41,617 nucleotides of DNA from a virus. Below are positions 23,903 to 31,109 of this stretch, piece by piece; the first letter of the stretch is position 1, and every line of letters begins with the position of its first letter. The translations under genes were made by a program, and so were the position numbers. The stretch covers positions 1-41,617 of IMG/VR virus record IMGVR_UViG_3300023174_008682; one strand, given 5' to 3'. The notes beneath the pieces were generated by a model. That model ran no database searches, had not been told where the DNA came from, and saw only the letters and a program-made list of their open reading frames with translations.

Positions 23903-24138
23903 AAAATTTTAAAGATTTCTTCAATGAGCAGAATGTTGCTGGTGGAGCAAATAGTGTCTTTGGTCACAGTACTGCAGGTGCAATAGGAGCAACAGGCAAT
24001 CAATTTCCATCACAGACAGATAAGGGATTCAACGAAGGAGATTTTAGATTGCCCAAAGTGTTGGGTGCAGGTAAGAGAAAGAACAAGAGAAAAAAATTTG
24101 TTGTGCAGAGACGCTACTTACCGGGATTAGGACTGTAA
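23899..24138 (+). CDS. small basic protein with capsid-targeting-like N-terminus
   Basis: Starts at GTG 23899, overlapping the previous stop by 4 bases, and reads MKNFKDFFNEQNVAGGANS. An in-frame TTG at 23896 is less likely, since the GTG start reproduces the M-K-x-F-K-x-F pattern of the preceding gene. The 79-79-residue-class product is Gly/Ala-rich in the middle and ends in a basic Lys/Arg cluster (GKRKNKRKKFVVQRR). It is probably processed by a prohead protease and packaged. No enzymatic motif. Confidence 0.65.
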   Translation: MKNFKDFFNEQNVAGGANSVFGHSTAGAIGATGNQFPSQTDKGFNEGDFRLPKVLGAGKRKNKRKKFVVQRRYLPGLGL

Positions 24139-24181
24139 TTGCATGGATATGGGACATTGGTTGTTGCAGGAGAACATTACA

Positions 24182-24556
24182 ATGAATGAGGATACTTTTG
24201 GCTTTATATATGAAATAACAAATACAGTAACAGGGAAAAAATATATAGGGAGAAAGCAGTGCAGATCCAAATTGAAGCGCAAGCCATTGAAGGGTAAGAC
24301 ACGCAATAGAATTGATTACAAGGAATCTGACTGGAGGGAGTATACTAGTTCTTCTAATGAGTTGAATAGCGATATAGGTAAAATTGGTAAAGATAAGTTT
24401 GTATTTAAAATACTGAAAGCGTGTGGCTCAAAATGGGAATTGGCATACTTTGAAATTTCAGAACAAATTGCGAGAGGTGTATTGCTGAGCGATGATTATT
24501 ACAATGGAATTATAAATGTGCGTATTGGAAGACCTCCAAAAAAAATGCTTGATTAA
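24182..24556 (+). CDS. GIY-YIG-like endonuclease domain protein
   Basis: About 124 residues from the ATG at 24182, chosen over the upstream ATG at 24143 because AGGAGA lies 9 nt before it. The sequence reads FGFIYEITNTVTGKKYIGRKQC. The 'IYE...KYIGR' pair matches the GIY-YIG beta hairpin with the catalytic Tyr and Arg, although the first motif is divergent (FIY). The following WREYTSSSNELNSDI and KWELAYFEISEQIARGVLL are typical of a conserved marine-phage variant. It may nick DNA in packaging or repair. It is within a late structural cassette and not next to an intron, so a homing role is less likely. Confidence 0.7.
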   Translation: MNEDTFGFIYEITNTVTGKKYIGRKQCRSKLKRKPLKGKTRNRIDYKESDWREYTSSSNELNSDIGKIGKDKFVFKILKACGSKWELAYFEISEQIARGVLLSDDYYNGIINVRIGRPPKKMLD

Positions 24557-24582
24557 GGTCTTTCTTTATTCATACTCATTGC

Positions 24583-25143
24583 ATGCTCGAGGAGACTATT
24601 CTCAAGGAATATAATCTACACATTGTTAATTTTAACTATATCTTTAAACATTATATAGAAAAGAAGCTTGTTAACGATCTGTATGATCACAAGGTTTTAA
24701 CTATAAAATCATCTATAGTACGCAAACTCATATACCACCACGTAATACATGAGCTTTGCAATTATGTTCTCAAGAGAAAGCGACTAGAGAAAATTGTTAT
24801 ATTCTTTAATACTAGTGAGTTATACAATCTGGAGATATGTCAATATCTACCTGAAGAAGTGTTGATCAAGTATCTTGAGATGGTTATAAGAAAGGTGAAA
24901 TCTGTCCTTCCATTAAGAATTTATCAGAGTACTGCAGCTTTTGAATATTTTATGCATAAACTTGCAAAAAAAGATGGAGCAGGTAGAGAGATGCTCTTGA
25001 GAATGAAGCATTTAGTAGATTCAAGTGATATATATAAGTTTACATTTGAGAAATGTAGAAAGTTTGTTGCAAGGGAAGGACTTCTATTTCTCAACACACA
25101 GTACTTCAATAATCTTAAATCCAAACAATTGTTACTTATATGA
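24583..25143 (+). CDS. hypothetical protein, helical
   Basis: A 186-residue protein, almost entirely alpha-helical and rich in Leu, Lys and Tyr. It has no cysteine cluster, catalytic motif or capsid-targeting-like N-terminus. It lies 26 bases after the GIY-YIG-like gene and overlaps the late promoter and start region of the next gene. The context is virion assembly. I do not recognise it and assign no role. Confidence 0.6.
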   Translation: MLEETILKEYNLHIVNFNYIFKHYIEKKLVNDLYDHKVLTIKSSIVRKLIYHHVIHELCNYVLKRKRLEKIVIFFNTSELYNLEICQYLPEEVLIKYLEMVIRKVKSVLPLRIYQSTAAFEYFMHKLAKKDGAGREMLLRMKHLVDSSDIYKFTFEKCRKFVAREGLLFLNTQYFNNLKSKQLLLI

Positions 25144-25149
25144 TAAATA
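25142..25149 (+). promoter_or_regulatory. T4-late-type promoter GATAAATA
   Basis: GATAAATA with exactly 5 nt (ATTCT) before the ATG at 25155. It makes 25155 a better start than the upstream in-frame ATG at 25140. Confidence 0.65.
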
Positions 25150-25154
25150 ATTCT

Positions 25155-25607
25155 ATGAGCTTTACTGAAAATCTAAATAAATACGTCTTATCTCTTGAGC
25201 AAGACCTTACGTCCACACAGCAACAAGATGCAACACAGCCACCAATTACACAAGCAGTGGCAATACCAAAGCCCACTACTGGAGAAGCTAAGCCACAGAG
25301 TGTTTCACCTGAGGGATATGTAGAGATGGTGCGTCTTCTTGCAAAAGCTCTTGTTATGAATGTTCCACCAGAATCCATTGATCAACTCTTCAACCAGGAG
25401 GTAACAAGTGAGAATGCAAGTGAAATAGCACAGGGGTTACAAGGCCTTATTAAGACAACTGGTAACTTTAGTGACAACCCTGAGAGGGTAGAGAACAAGC
25501 ATTTTCTACAATTTTACAATACAATTAACGAGAATAATTTTTATAAGAAATTTAAGGAAATTGTTTCTATCATGAAGAAGTATAGTAATGATATTGATAT
25601 AAGTTAA
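25155..25607 (+). CDS. hypothetical late protein
   Basis: About 150 residues beginning MSFTENLNKYVLSLEQDL. A Gln/Pro/Thr-rich linker (about residues 20-45) separates a short N-terminal helix from a helical domain with VEMVRLLAKALVMNVPPESIDQLFNQEV. The N-terminal helix plus a disordered linker resembles scaffold-core or internal proteins, but no family match is claimed. A late promoter 5 nt upstream supports late expression. The next gene follows after 2 bases. Confidence 0.62.
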   Translation: MSFTENLNKYVLSLEQDLTSTQQQDATQPPITQAVAIPKPTTGEAKPQSVSPEGYVEMVRLLAKALVMNVPPESIDQLFNQEVTSENASEIAQGLQGLIKTTGNFSDNPERVENKHFLQFYNTINENNFYKKFKEIVSIMKKYSNDIDIS

Positions 25608-25609
25608 TA

Positions 25610-27022
25610 ATGAAAAAGCGGTACAAGAGCTTGGGTGAGGTATATTTGGCAGAATCTTTTCTAAAGAAATTGCCTCCACTCCCTGGGCAAGGAGTTCTGG
25701 GTGAGGCAAAAATTAAGATAACATTTAATGATGGTCGTGTGAAGGAGCTTGAGACCAGTGATTATACAGCAGGCAAACTGCTTGGTGTAGAGGCCAAGGT
25801 AACAACTGGATTAAATGAAGAAGCAAAGAAATGGTTTGCAGCGGGAGGATGGAGGGAAGAGGCACAAGGCATAGGTGTACCGATGCTGGTCAACATAATT
25901 GAAAGAAATTTAAAGACAGATAATACAGGCATTGTGAGGGAAGTTATTGAAGATATAAATACAATTCTAGGCATAAAGAAGACCTTGAGCAATTTTAAGG
26001 CTAACCTGAAGGAGCCAAAATTCTCTGTTAATGGTTTCATTAAGAGTTTTCCTGTTAAATTGAAGCAATTGGGTAATGTGAGTCTCATTAGAGACATTGA
26101 GAGGAATTTAATATTTTCTGAAAGTGGTGTGACGATAGGTCCAGGGGAGGTTCTGGCAACACTATATAGTGAAATGGTGAACCCTAGGAAAGGTGATTTG
26201 TCTTTTCCAGATGGTAAGGTAGTTGAGCTCAAGGGGTCTACTAAAGAGGATTCAGGTGGTCGACCAGGTAAGAAAAGTGTTGTAGATGCAGCAACAAGAG
26301 CTCTTGTAACCTTGAGGGCTGAGTACAGTAAGCTGCGTGGTGTGATGGATGCTAAGCTGGCTACAGAGCTGGTTGAAATATTAAAGCCCTATAGGTCAGT
26401 GCTGGATAGCATGATAGGTGATGTGAAGCTGAATCAAAAGAGATTTGCAAATCAAAAAAGATTTGTAAGCGTAGCAAATATGATATTTTCTGATAACATG
26501 AATATGGGTAAAATTCTTGCAAATATTCCTGATTTAGATGCTTTCGCCAAAGCAGGGGATACTCTTACAGGTAGTACTGTGGGTACGCAGATTGCAGAGA
26601 AATTGAGTGTGTACAAAGATAATAGAGAGGGTAAGGAGATTAAAACATTTCGAAATTATTTTAATACAGAAAAGAGATCAAATATTTTAGCAGAAAAACT
26701 CGCTTCCTTTTCAGTGCGCCCTGAGAGAATAGATAAAGTGTATCTAGAGAAATATTTAGTTAAACTTGGTAATGACTTCAATTCTATCTACGCTGCAAAA
26801 ATTGTCTCAGCAATACAAATCGCTGATTATCAGGCCGAGGAGGGGTTTAGTTACATCATTTTCTTTAATAGTATGTCCGATCAGCAGGTTGTTGTAGGGG
26901 AATTTACCCAAGATTATATGACAAATTTAAATATAAGCATTAATAGTTCACTAAGGTTCAAGAGTGTTAACCCAGGCACTGGTGGTACTTCGGGTAGAGG
27001 TGGGTTCAATATAATTGTATGA
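25610..27022 (+). CDS. probable virion-associated protein with PD-(D/E)XK-like motif
   Basis: A 470-residue protein. The N-terminus contains SLGEVYLAESFL, which has an L-x-E site. Around residues 175-210 the sequence reads GPGE180VLATLYSE, KGD196LSFPDGK, VVE206LK208G. An upstream Glu, then Asp, about 9 residues, then E-x-K is the active-site pattern of the PD-(D/E)XK nuclease fold. A conserved-looking GGRPGKKSVVDAATRAL follows. The C-terminus is beta-rich and Gly/Ser-rich. If the motif is real, the protein could be a DNA-cutting enzyme packaged or used in head maturation. I do not recognise the family by name. Confidence 0.6.
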   Translation: MKKRYKSLGEVYLAESFLKKLPPLPGQGVLGEAKIKITFNDGRVKELETSDYTAGKLLGVEAKVTTGLNEEAKKWFAAGGWREEAQGIGVPMLVNIIERNLKTDNTGIVREVIEDINTILGIKKTLSNFKANLKEPKFSVNGFIKSFPVKLKQLGNVSLIRDIERNLIFSESGVTIGPGEVLATLYSEMVNPRKGDLSFPDGKVVELKGSTKEDSGGRPGKKSVVDAATRALVTLRAEYSKLRGVMDAKLATELVEILKPYRSVLDSMIGDVKLNQKRFANQKRFVSVANMIFSDNMNMGKILANIPDLDAFAKAGDTLTGSTVGTQIAEKLSVYKDNREGKEIKTFRNYFNTEKRSNILAEKLASFSVRPERIDKVYLEKYLVKLGNDFNSIYAAKIVSAIQIADYQAEEGFSYIIFFNSMSDQQVVVGEFTQDYMTNLNISINSSLRFKSVNPGTGGTSGRGGFNIIV

Positions 27023-28230
27023 TAACTTTTGAAGAGTTTTTATTGCTGGAGGGGGGTGCTGCTGGTCATATGGCACACCCCTTTGATCTGCCCTCAGTAC
27101 GTACGGGCAAAGATCTTATTAATTTTTTTAAGAAAGCAGGTGATAGTGTAGGAAGAAATAAGACACATGTGAAATTTGATGGTTTAAATATCAGCCTGAA
27201 GCTTGTAGAGGAAGATGGTAAATACCGGTTTGCTCTTGATAGAGGCAGTAACAAACCCATAGACATAAAGGGTATTACAGCAGATAATATAGAAGAAAGG
27301 TTTGACAAAGGACATGGAATGATACCTGTGGGTAAATTTATATTAGGTGTCATGGATAGTGCTCTTGATACAATAAAAACAGAACTCAAGGTGTTGGGTC
27401 TTTTCAATTCAAATAAGTTTCTGAATACAGAGTACATTACAAAGCTTACCAATGTAACTGAATATGATAGAAATATGGTAGTATTTCATGGAGTAAATGA
27501 ATTTTTTTATGAGAAGAGTCCGCTCAGAAGATCATCCAGAAGATCATCACGTGAAATTTCATATAACAAGAAGACATTGGATCAGCTTGTATCAAAATTA
27601 AAGCCAATTTTCATGCAGCATGATTTTGAAGTGTTTGGTCCAACCCGAGCAACCGGTGAAGATGCAGCGGATTATAATTCTGTCCTCAATGGTACTCTTG
27701 GCATTGTATACAATGGCAATGATATGCAAACAAAATCTCTTAGAGGGTGGCTTGAGGGTGCAAAGAATCCAAGCAAGGTCTTTGTGCGTGATGTTAACAA
27801 CAAGAAGATACCAGCAATGTCAAAGTCAAATTATTTGTACATACTAGCAGGTAAGCCTATAGCTGGTCTGGTTGGTGATAATCCTGAATATCAAAAAGCT
27901 GTGGCAGATGGTGCAATATTCTATCATGCGACCCGCATGTTGGGTAATATGTTTCTTAAGACCTTGGGGTCAGAGGCAGGTGAACTTGCAAAACATGAGG
28001 GCATAGTCATAAGAGATGCGCGTGTTGCTTCTGTTCCTGTGAAAATAACTGGTGAATTCATTGTCAAGGGAATGTCAAGTCAATTTCAAAAATCAGAGAA
28101 TGAAGAAGGTGTGAGTGGGCTTGTGGGTGCATTAAATTATGCAAACACTACTGGTGATTATATGCAGAATAAAAGTTACTTGAGACAGCCACCATACGGG
28201 AGCCCGCCTAATGTTGGAGCATACGTATGA
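27019..28230 (+). CDS. ligase-like nucleotidyltransferase with capsid-targeting-like N-terminus
   Basis: A 403-residue protein starting MITFEEFLLLEGGAAGHMAHPFD, a pattern seen widely in marine T4-like phages. THVKFDG contains K52-x-D54-G55, the motif I of ATP-dependent DNA/RNA ligases. HE327G328IVIR332 resembles motif IV (EGxV), and the following VK342ITGEFIVK350G resembles motif V lysines. Together these suggest a covalent nucleotidyltransferase fold. No OB-fold domain is evident, so end-joining activity is uncertain. It overlaps both neighbours by 4 bases. There is an in-frame RRSSRRSSR duplication near residue 170. Confidence 0.65.
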   Translation: MITFEEFLLLEGGAAGHMAHPFDLPSVRTGKDLINFFKKAGDSVGRNKTHVKFDGLNISLKLVEEDGKYRFALDRGSNKPIDIKGITADNIEERFDKGHGMIPVGKFILGVMDSALDTIKTELKVLGLFNSNKFLNTEYITKLTNVTEYDRNMVVFHGVNEFFYEKSPLRRSSRRSSREISYNKKTLDQLVSKLKPIFMQHDFEVFGPTRATGEDAADYNSVLNGTLGIVYNGNDMQTKSLRGWLEGAKNPSKVFVRDVNNKKIPAMSKSNYLYILAGKPIAGLVGDNPEYQKAVADGAIFYHATRMLGNMFLKTLGSEAGELAKHEGIVIRDARVASVPVKITGEFIVKGMSSQFQKSENEEGVSGLVGALNYANTTGDYMQNKSYLRQPPYGSPPNVGAYV

Positions 28231-28790
28231 TATGTTTTGAGACATTTTTCTTTGAAGAGCAGGATACAAGAGCAATTGCTCTTCTCCCTGGTGGATTTAA
28301 ACCACCGCACAAGGGTCACTTTGAAGCATTAAAATATCTACTCAAGGTGACGGGTGCCAAACATGCAATAGTATTTGTAGGGAAGTTGGCACGTGAAGGT
28401 ATTACACAAGATCAAGCAATAAAAATATGGGACATATACATGAGATATATTCCTGCAAAAATAGAAATAATGCCTGCCATAGGAATTGATAAGGCAGGGA
28501 GAGAGGCATCACCACTTAGTATGACATATGATTTTATTGCAGATAATAAAGATAGTTTTAGTAATTTTTATGTTGGAGCAGGTGCAGAGGATTTAGCAAG
28601 GTTCAAAGGTTTGGAAAAAGATAAAGAAAAATATCCTAATACCACAATAATCTCCATACCGCCACAATTTGATAGAATCTCAGGAACTATTACACGCAGT
28701 CAAATACAGACAAAAGATGCACAGGCTTTAGACTTTATTCCGCCAGAGATAAGAGAGAAAGATCAAATTAAGAGAATTCTATCCCTCTAA
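28227..28790 (+). CDS. cytidylyltransferase/NMN adenylyltransferase-like protein
   Basis: A 187-residue protein of the HIGH nucleotidyltransferase superfamily. After the capsid-targeting-like MICFETFFFEEQD come PGGFKPPHKGH with H28-x-G-H31 and the C-terminal ISGTITR (151-157), the ISxTxxR motif that binds the nucleotide phosphates. Enzymes of this group make NAD, CoA precursors or CDP-alcohols. TGGAG lies just before the start and it overlaps the preceding gene by 4 bases. The unusual point is a metabolic enzyme fold behind a head-targeting-like peptide. Substrate unknown. Confidence 0.82.
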   Translation: MICFETFFFEEQDTRAIALLPGGFKPPHKGHFEALKYLLKVTGAKHAIVFVGKLAREGITQDQAIKIWDIYMRYIPAKIEIMPAIGIDKAGREASPLSMTYDFIADNKDSFSNFYVGAGAEDLARFKGLEKDKEKYPNTTIISIPPQFDRISGTITRSQIQTKDAQALDFIPPEIREKDQIKRILSL

Positions 28791-29504
28791 TTGTTTTAAC
28801 ACTTCCAGAAATAGTTTTTCCTTAGTTTCCTTGGATTCATTCTTGAGCTTGTGCTTCAAGGAGTCAAGCAAGTGATCTCCACCAGTCACGATAGCATTGT
28901 ATAGATCTATTTCTGTTTCTTCTTGAAGCCCACCAATGTCATTCATGGCAGTAATTTGATTTCTGAAGCTCTCAAAATCCTTGTAATTAAATACAGAATT
29001 CAATTGGTCGTGTGCATTAGTGATTTTACTCAATACCCATGCTTCTATATTTGATCCTGGCTTCATCAAGGGGTATAGCATAGCAGAGAGCTTAAAAATT
29101 CTGTAAATTAACTGTTTAGCCATATAGGAATAAGAATCAGCATCTTCATGCTCTGCATCACACATGCCACCACACTCCTCACAGTTTTCATCGTCACCTT
29201 CTTCTTCTTCTTCTGCTTGCTGCGGTACTGCTGCAGGACCTGTGACAGTAGCTGTTGTTGCAGGTTGATTAGGCGCAGTACCAGAAGTTGGTACCTGCAC
29301 AGCAATCTGTTTCTTTATTGCAGAAGAAGATGGTATTCCTGTTGCAACACCAGCAACACCATCTTTAACAAGCTTATTAACTTTAACTCTTTTTTCTGGT
29401 GAAAGATCTTCAGAAGGGCCACCCTGTGCACCAGGGCCCATATTAAGTTCATTAATCTGTTTTGCATAAGCTTCATTAAGCAGCTCAAAATCCTTCTTTA
29501 CCAT
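28779..29504 (-). CDS. hypothetical protein, probable internal/virion protein
   Basis: About 241 residues from the ATG at 29504 (MVKKDFELLNEAYAK); the frame extends to 29525, but a late-type AATAAATA ends 5 nt before 29504. LLNE is an L-x-E-type site. A disordered Pro/Thr/Ala-rich section (60-100) leads to an acidic run EEEEEGDDENCEECGGMCDAEHED with a possible CxxC..C metal site. The C-terminal half is helical. It converges on the nucleotidyltransferase gene with a 12-base overlap. It may be a scaffold-like or packaged protein; this is inference. Confidence 0.62.
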   Translation of the reverse strand: MVKKDFELLNEAYAKQINELNMGPGAQGGPSEDLSPEKRVKVNKLVKDGVAGVATGIPSSSAIKKQIAVQVPTSGTAPNQPATTATVTGPAAVPQQAEEEEEGDDENCEECGGMCDAEHEDADSYSYMAKQLIYRIFKLSAMLYPLMKPGSNIEAWVLSKITNAHDQLNSVFNYKDFESFRNQITAMNDIGGLQEETEIDLYNAIVTGGDHLLDSLKHKLKNESKETKEKLFLEVLKQLEG

Positions 29505-29509
29505 GAAAA

Positions 29510-29517
29510 TATTTATT
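29510..29517 (-). promoter_or_regulatory. T4-late-type promoter AATAAATA
   Basis: Leftward AATAAATA, 5 nt (TTTTC) before the ATG at 29504. Confidence 0.6.
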
Positions 29518-29534
29518 CTTTTCACATGGACTTA

Positions 29535-29542
29535 TATAAGTA
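29535..29542 (+). promoter_or_regulatory. variant late promoter TATAAGTA
   Basis: Rightward TATAAGTA, 6 nt before the GTG at 29549. It forms a divergent pair with the leftward late promoter at 29510-29517. Confidence 0.45.
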
Positions 29543-29548
29543 TTATTA

Positions 29549-29977
29549 GTGATTATTTTTGAGAAGTTATTTATTGAGGCCATTGATAATGATTTAGTTA
29601 GCAAGGGACCAATTTTGAGTGTAATAGAGGAATTAGATATAGAAGGAATCGGCAAAGTGAAAGCCAAGGTTGACACAGGAAATGAAGCATACAATGTGCT
29701 GCATGGTACAGATATTACCTATGCAGATAACTCAGCAACATTTAAGACAGTTAATAATGTGACAGTAACGAAACCTGTCTTGAAAAAGATAGAGATTAAT
29801 ATAGGCAGTGGTAATATTGAGAGCAGACCTGTTGTAGAGATGCCTTTCACTATGCATGGTAAGAAGTATACAACACCATTCAGCATAGCTGACAGAAGCA
29901 CCAATGAAGAGCCTGTGTTACTTGGTGAAATTTTTCTCAGTAAAATAGGTGCAACTGTTGATGTGAATTTAAATTAA
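29549..29977 (+). CDS. retropepsin-like protease (putative ATP-dependent zinc protease family)
   Basis: A 142-residue protein starting at GTG 29549: MIIFEKLFIEAIDND, again a capsid-targeting-like leader with I-x-E. KAKVD42TG44 gives the D-T-G of aspartic, retropepsin-like proteases. The C-terminal PFSIADRSTNEEPVLLGEIFLSKIG fits the 'DR....P.LLG..FL' signature of the RimB/zinc protease family (Pfam PF05618 as I recall it). A cytoplasmic or head-packaged protease is possible. It converges with folE and overlaps it by 9 bases. The call is good at fold level; the substrate is unknown. Confidence 0.78.
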   Translation: MIIFEKLFIEAIDNDLVSKGPILSVIEELDIEGIGKVKAKVDTGNEAYNVLHGTDITYADNSATFKTVNNVTVTKPVLKKIEINIGSGNIESRPVVEMPFTMHGKKYTTPFSIADRSTNEEPVLLGEIFLSKIGATVDVNLN

Positions 29978-30625
29978 TTTACGATTCTGCGCAAATTCAA
30001 TAAACTTATAAAACTCATTGCGTGAATTGTCTTTGTCATCCAAGAATGCACCAGACATTCTGGCAGTACGCATTGTTGAGTCATGTCTGATGCCGCGGTT
30101 AGAACAACATGTATGTGCAGCTTCAATCATTACTGCAACACCTTTATTTTTGCAACATACTTCATCAATATATTTGTGAACTTGCATTGTTAAATTTTCC
30201 TGCACTTGAGGGCGGCGAGCAAACCAGTCGACAATGCGATTGAGTTTGCTCAATCCAATGACCTTGCCATCTGTAGCAGGAATATAAGCTACATGTGCAA
30301 ATCCCATGAATGGTGCATGATGATGAGAGCAGAGTGATGTGAGTTTGATGTTGTTCTGACAAACCATGCCATCATATTGATCAATGTTCTCAAAAGCAGT
30401 TACTTTTGGTGGATTGCTGTAACACCCAGCAGCAAAATCATCCACAAAAGCCTTGGCCACTCGGAGTGGTGTATTGGAGCTGTTGGGATCATCCCTCCAG
30501 TCATATCCCAGTGCATCCATGTATGCCTCATAAGCTTTTGCAGCTTTCTGTATGATTGCACTGCGCTCTTCTGCAGTGTGTGGATGATTGTGATTGGCAA
30601 ATTGAAAGCGCTTAGGATTACTCAT
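29969..30625 (-). CDS. folE: GTP cyclohydrolase I, FolE
   Basis: A 218-residue enzyme converting GTP to dihydroneopterin triphosphate, the first step to preQ0 (and to folate). Zinc ligands are C99 and H102 in TSLCSHHHAPF, and C173 in AAHTCC. The signature GLSKLNRIVDWFARRPQVQE is intact. The length is normal. It has its own sigma70-like promoter 7 nt upstream of the ATG. The -35 box abuts the late promoter of the divergent gene at 30672. With QueD, QueE and QueC in the window it completes a preQ0 route. Confidence 0.96.
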   Translation of the reverse strand: MSNPKRFQFANHNHPHTAEERSAIIQKAAKAYEAYMDALGYDWRDDPNSSNTPLRVAKAFVDDFAAGCYSNPPKVTAFENIDQYDGMVCQNNIKLTSLCSHHHAPFMGFAHVAYIPATDGKVIGLSKLNRIVDWFARRPQVQENLTMQVHKYIDEVCCKNKGVAVMIEAAHTCCSNRGIRHDSTMRTARMSGAFLDDKDNSRNEFYKFIEFAQNRKLI

Positions 30626-30632
30626 AACATGT

Positions 30633-30660
30633 ATTATATGATATATGACGTCGATTTCAA
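30633..30660 (-). promoter_or_regulatory. sigma70-like promoter for folE
   Basis: -35 TTGAAA (30655-30660), 16 bp, perfect -10 TATAAT (30633-30638), 7 nt to the ATG at 30625. Confidence 0.68.
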
Positions 30661-30666
30661 TAAATA
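30659..30666 (+). promoter_or_regulatory. T4-late-type promoter AATAAATA
   Basis: Rightward AATAAATA, 5 nt (ATATT) before the ATG at 30672. It overlaps the -35 of the divergent folE promoter. Confidence 0.65.
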
Positions 30667-30671
30667 ATATT

Positions 30672-31109
30672 ATGGGATTTCATAAGTTACTGAAAGAATC
30701 ATTGATGAAAACGAATCTTGTGCGTGTGAGAGTTAAAACGGATCCCGCCAAGATATCAGATAATGAGGATTTTAGAAAAATTGCAGGCTATGAGGGGTTT
30801 ATTCTCAGTGAAGATAGATTAGGATTGAAGATATTGTTGCTTGATCCTGAATTGACTATCAAGGGTGGAGTTCCAAGTGAATTGTTAGAGATATTAACAC
30901 ACCAGCATGACATAGATCTAACCAATGATTACAAAAATTATGCTAAAGACTGTCTTGCCAAGCACAAGAATAAGAAAGAAAATGACCCTGTGTTTGGTCA
31001 GATAGATAACACCAGTGACATAGGTGAAATAGAGGTTTTTCTGAGACAATCGGGTTACACGGAGAATGAACTCAATGATCTGTACAGGAGCTACATAGGC
31101 AATGAATAA
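30672..31109 (+). CDS. hypothetical protein, probable virion protein
   Basis: About 145 residues from the ATG at 30672 (MGFHKLLKESLMK); the longer frame from 30645 is disfavoured because the late promoter lies inside it. LLKES gives an L-x-E at the N-terminus. The N-terminal half is beta-rich (RVRVKTDPAKI, GLKILLLDPEL). The C-terminal half is helical with Asp/Asn-rich loops. It overlaps the next gene by 8 bases. No family recognised. Confidence 0.65.
   Translation: MGFHKLLKESLMKTNLVRVRVKTDPAKISDNEDFRKIAGYEGFILSEDRLGLKILLLDPELTIKGGVPSELLEILTHQHDIDLTNDYKNYAKDCLAKHKNKKENDPVFGQIDNTSDIGEIEVFLRQSGYTENELNDLYRSYIGNE

Noticed and set aside
24182-24556. Homing endonuclease interpretation of the GIY-YIG-like gene
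   Set aside because: No intron or interrupted gene is nearby and it is embedded in an overlapping late cassette; a resident phage nuclease is more likely.
25954-25961. Perfect TATAAATA inside the 470-residue gene
   Set aside because: There is no start codon or gene boundary downstream within a sensible distance; an internal promoter cannot be excluded but is not supported.
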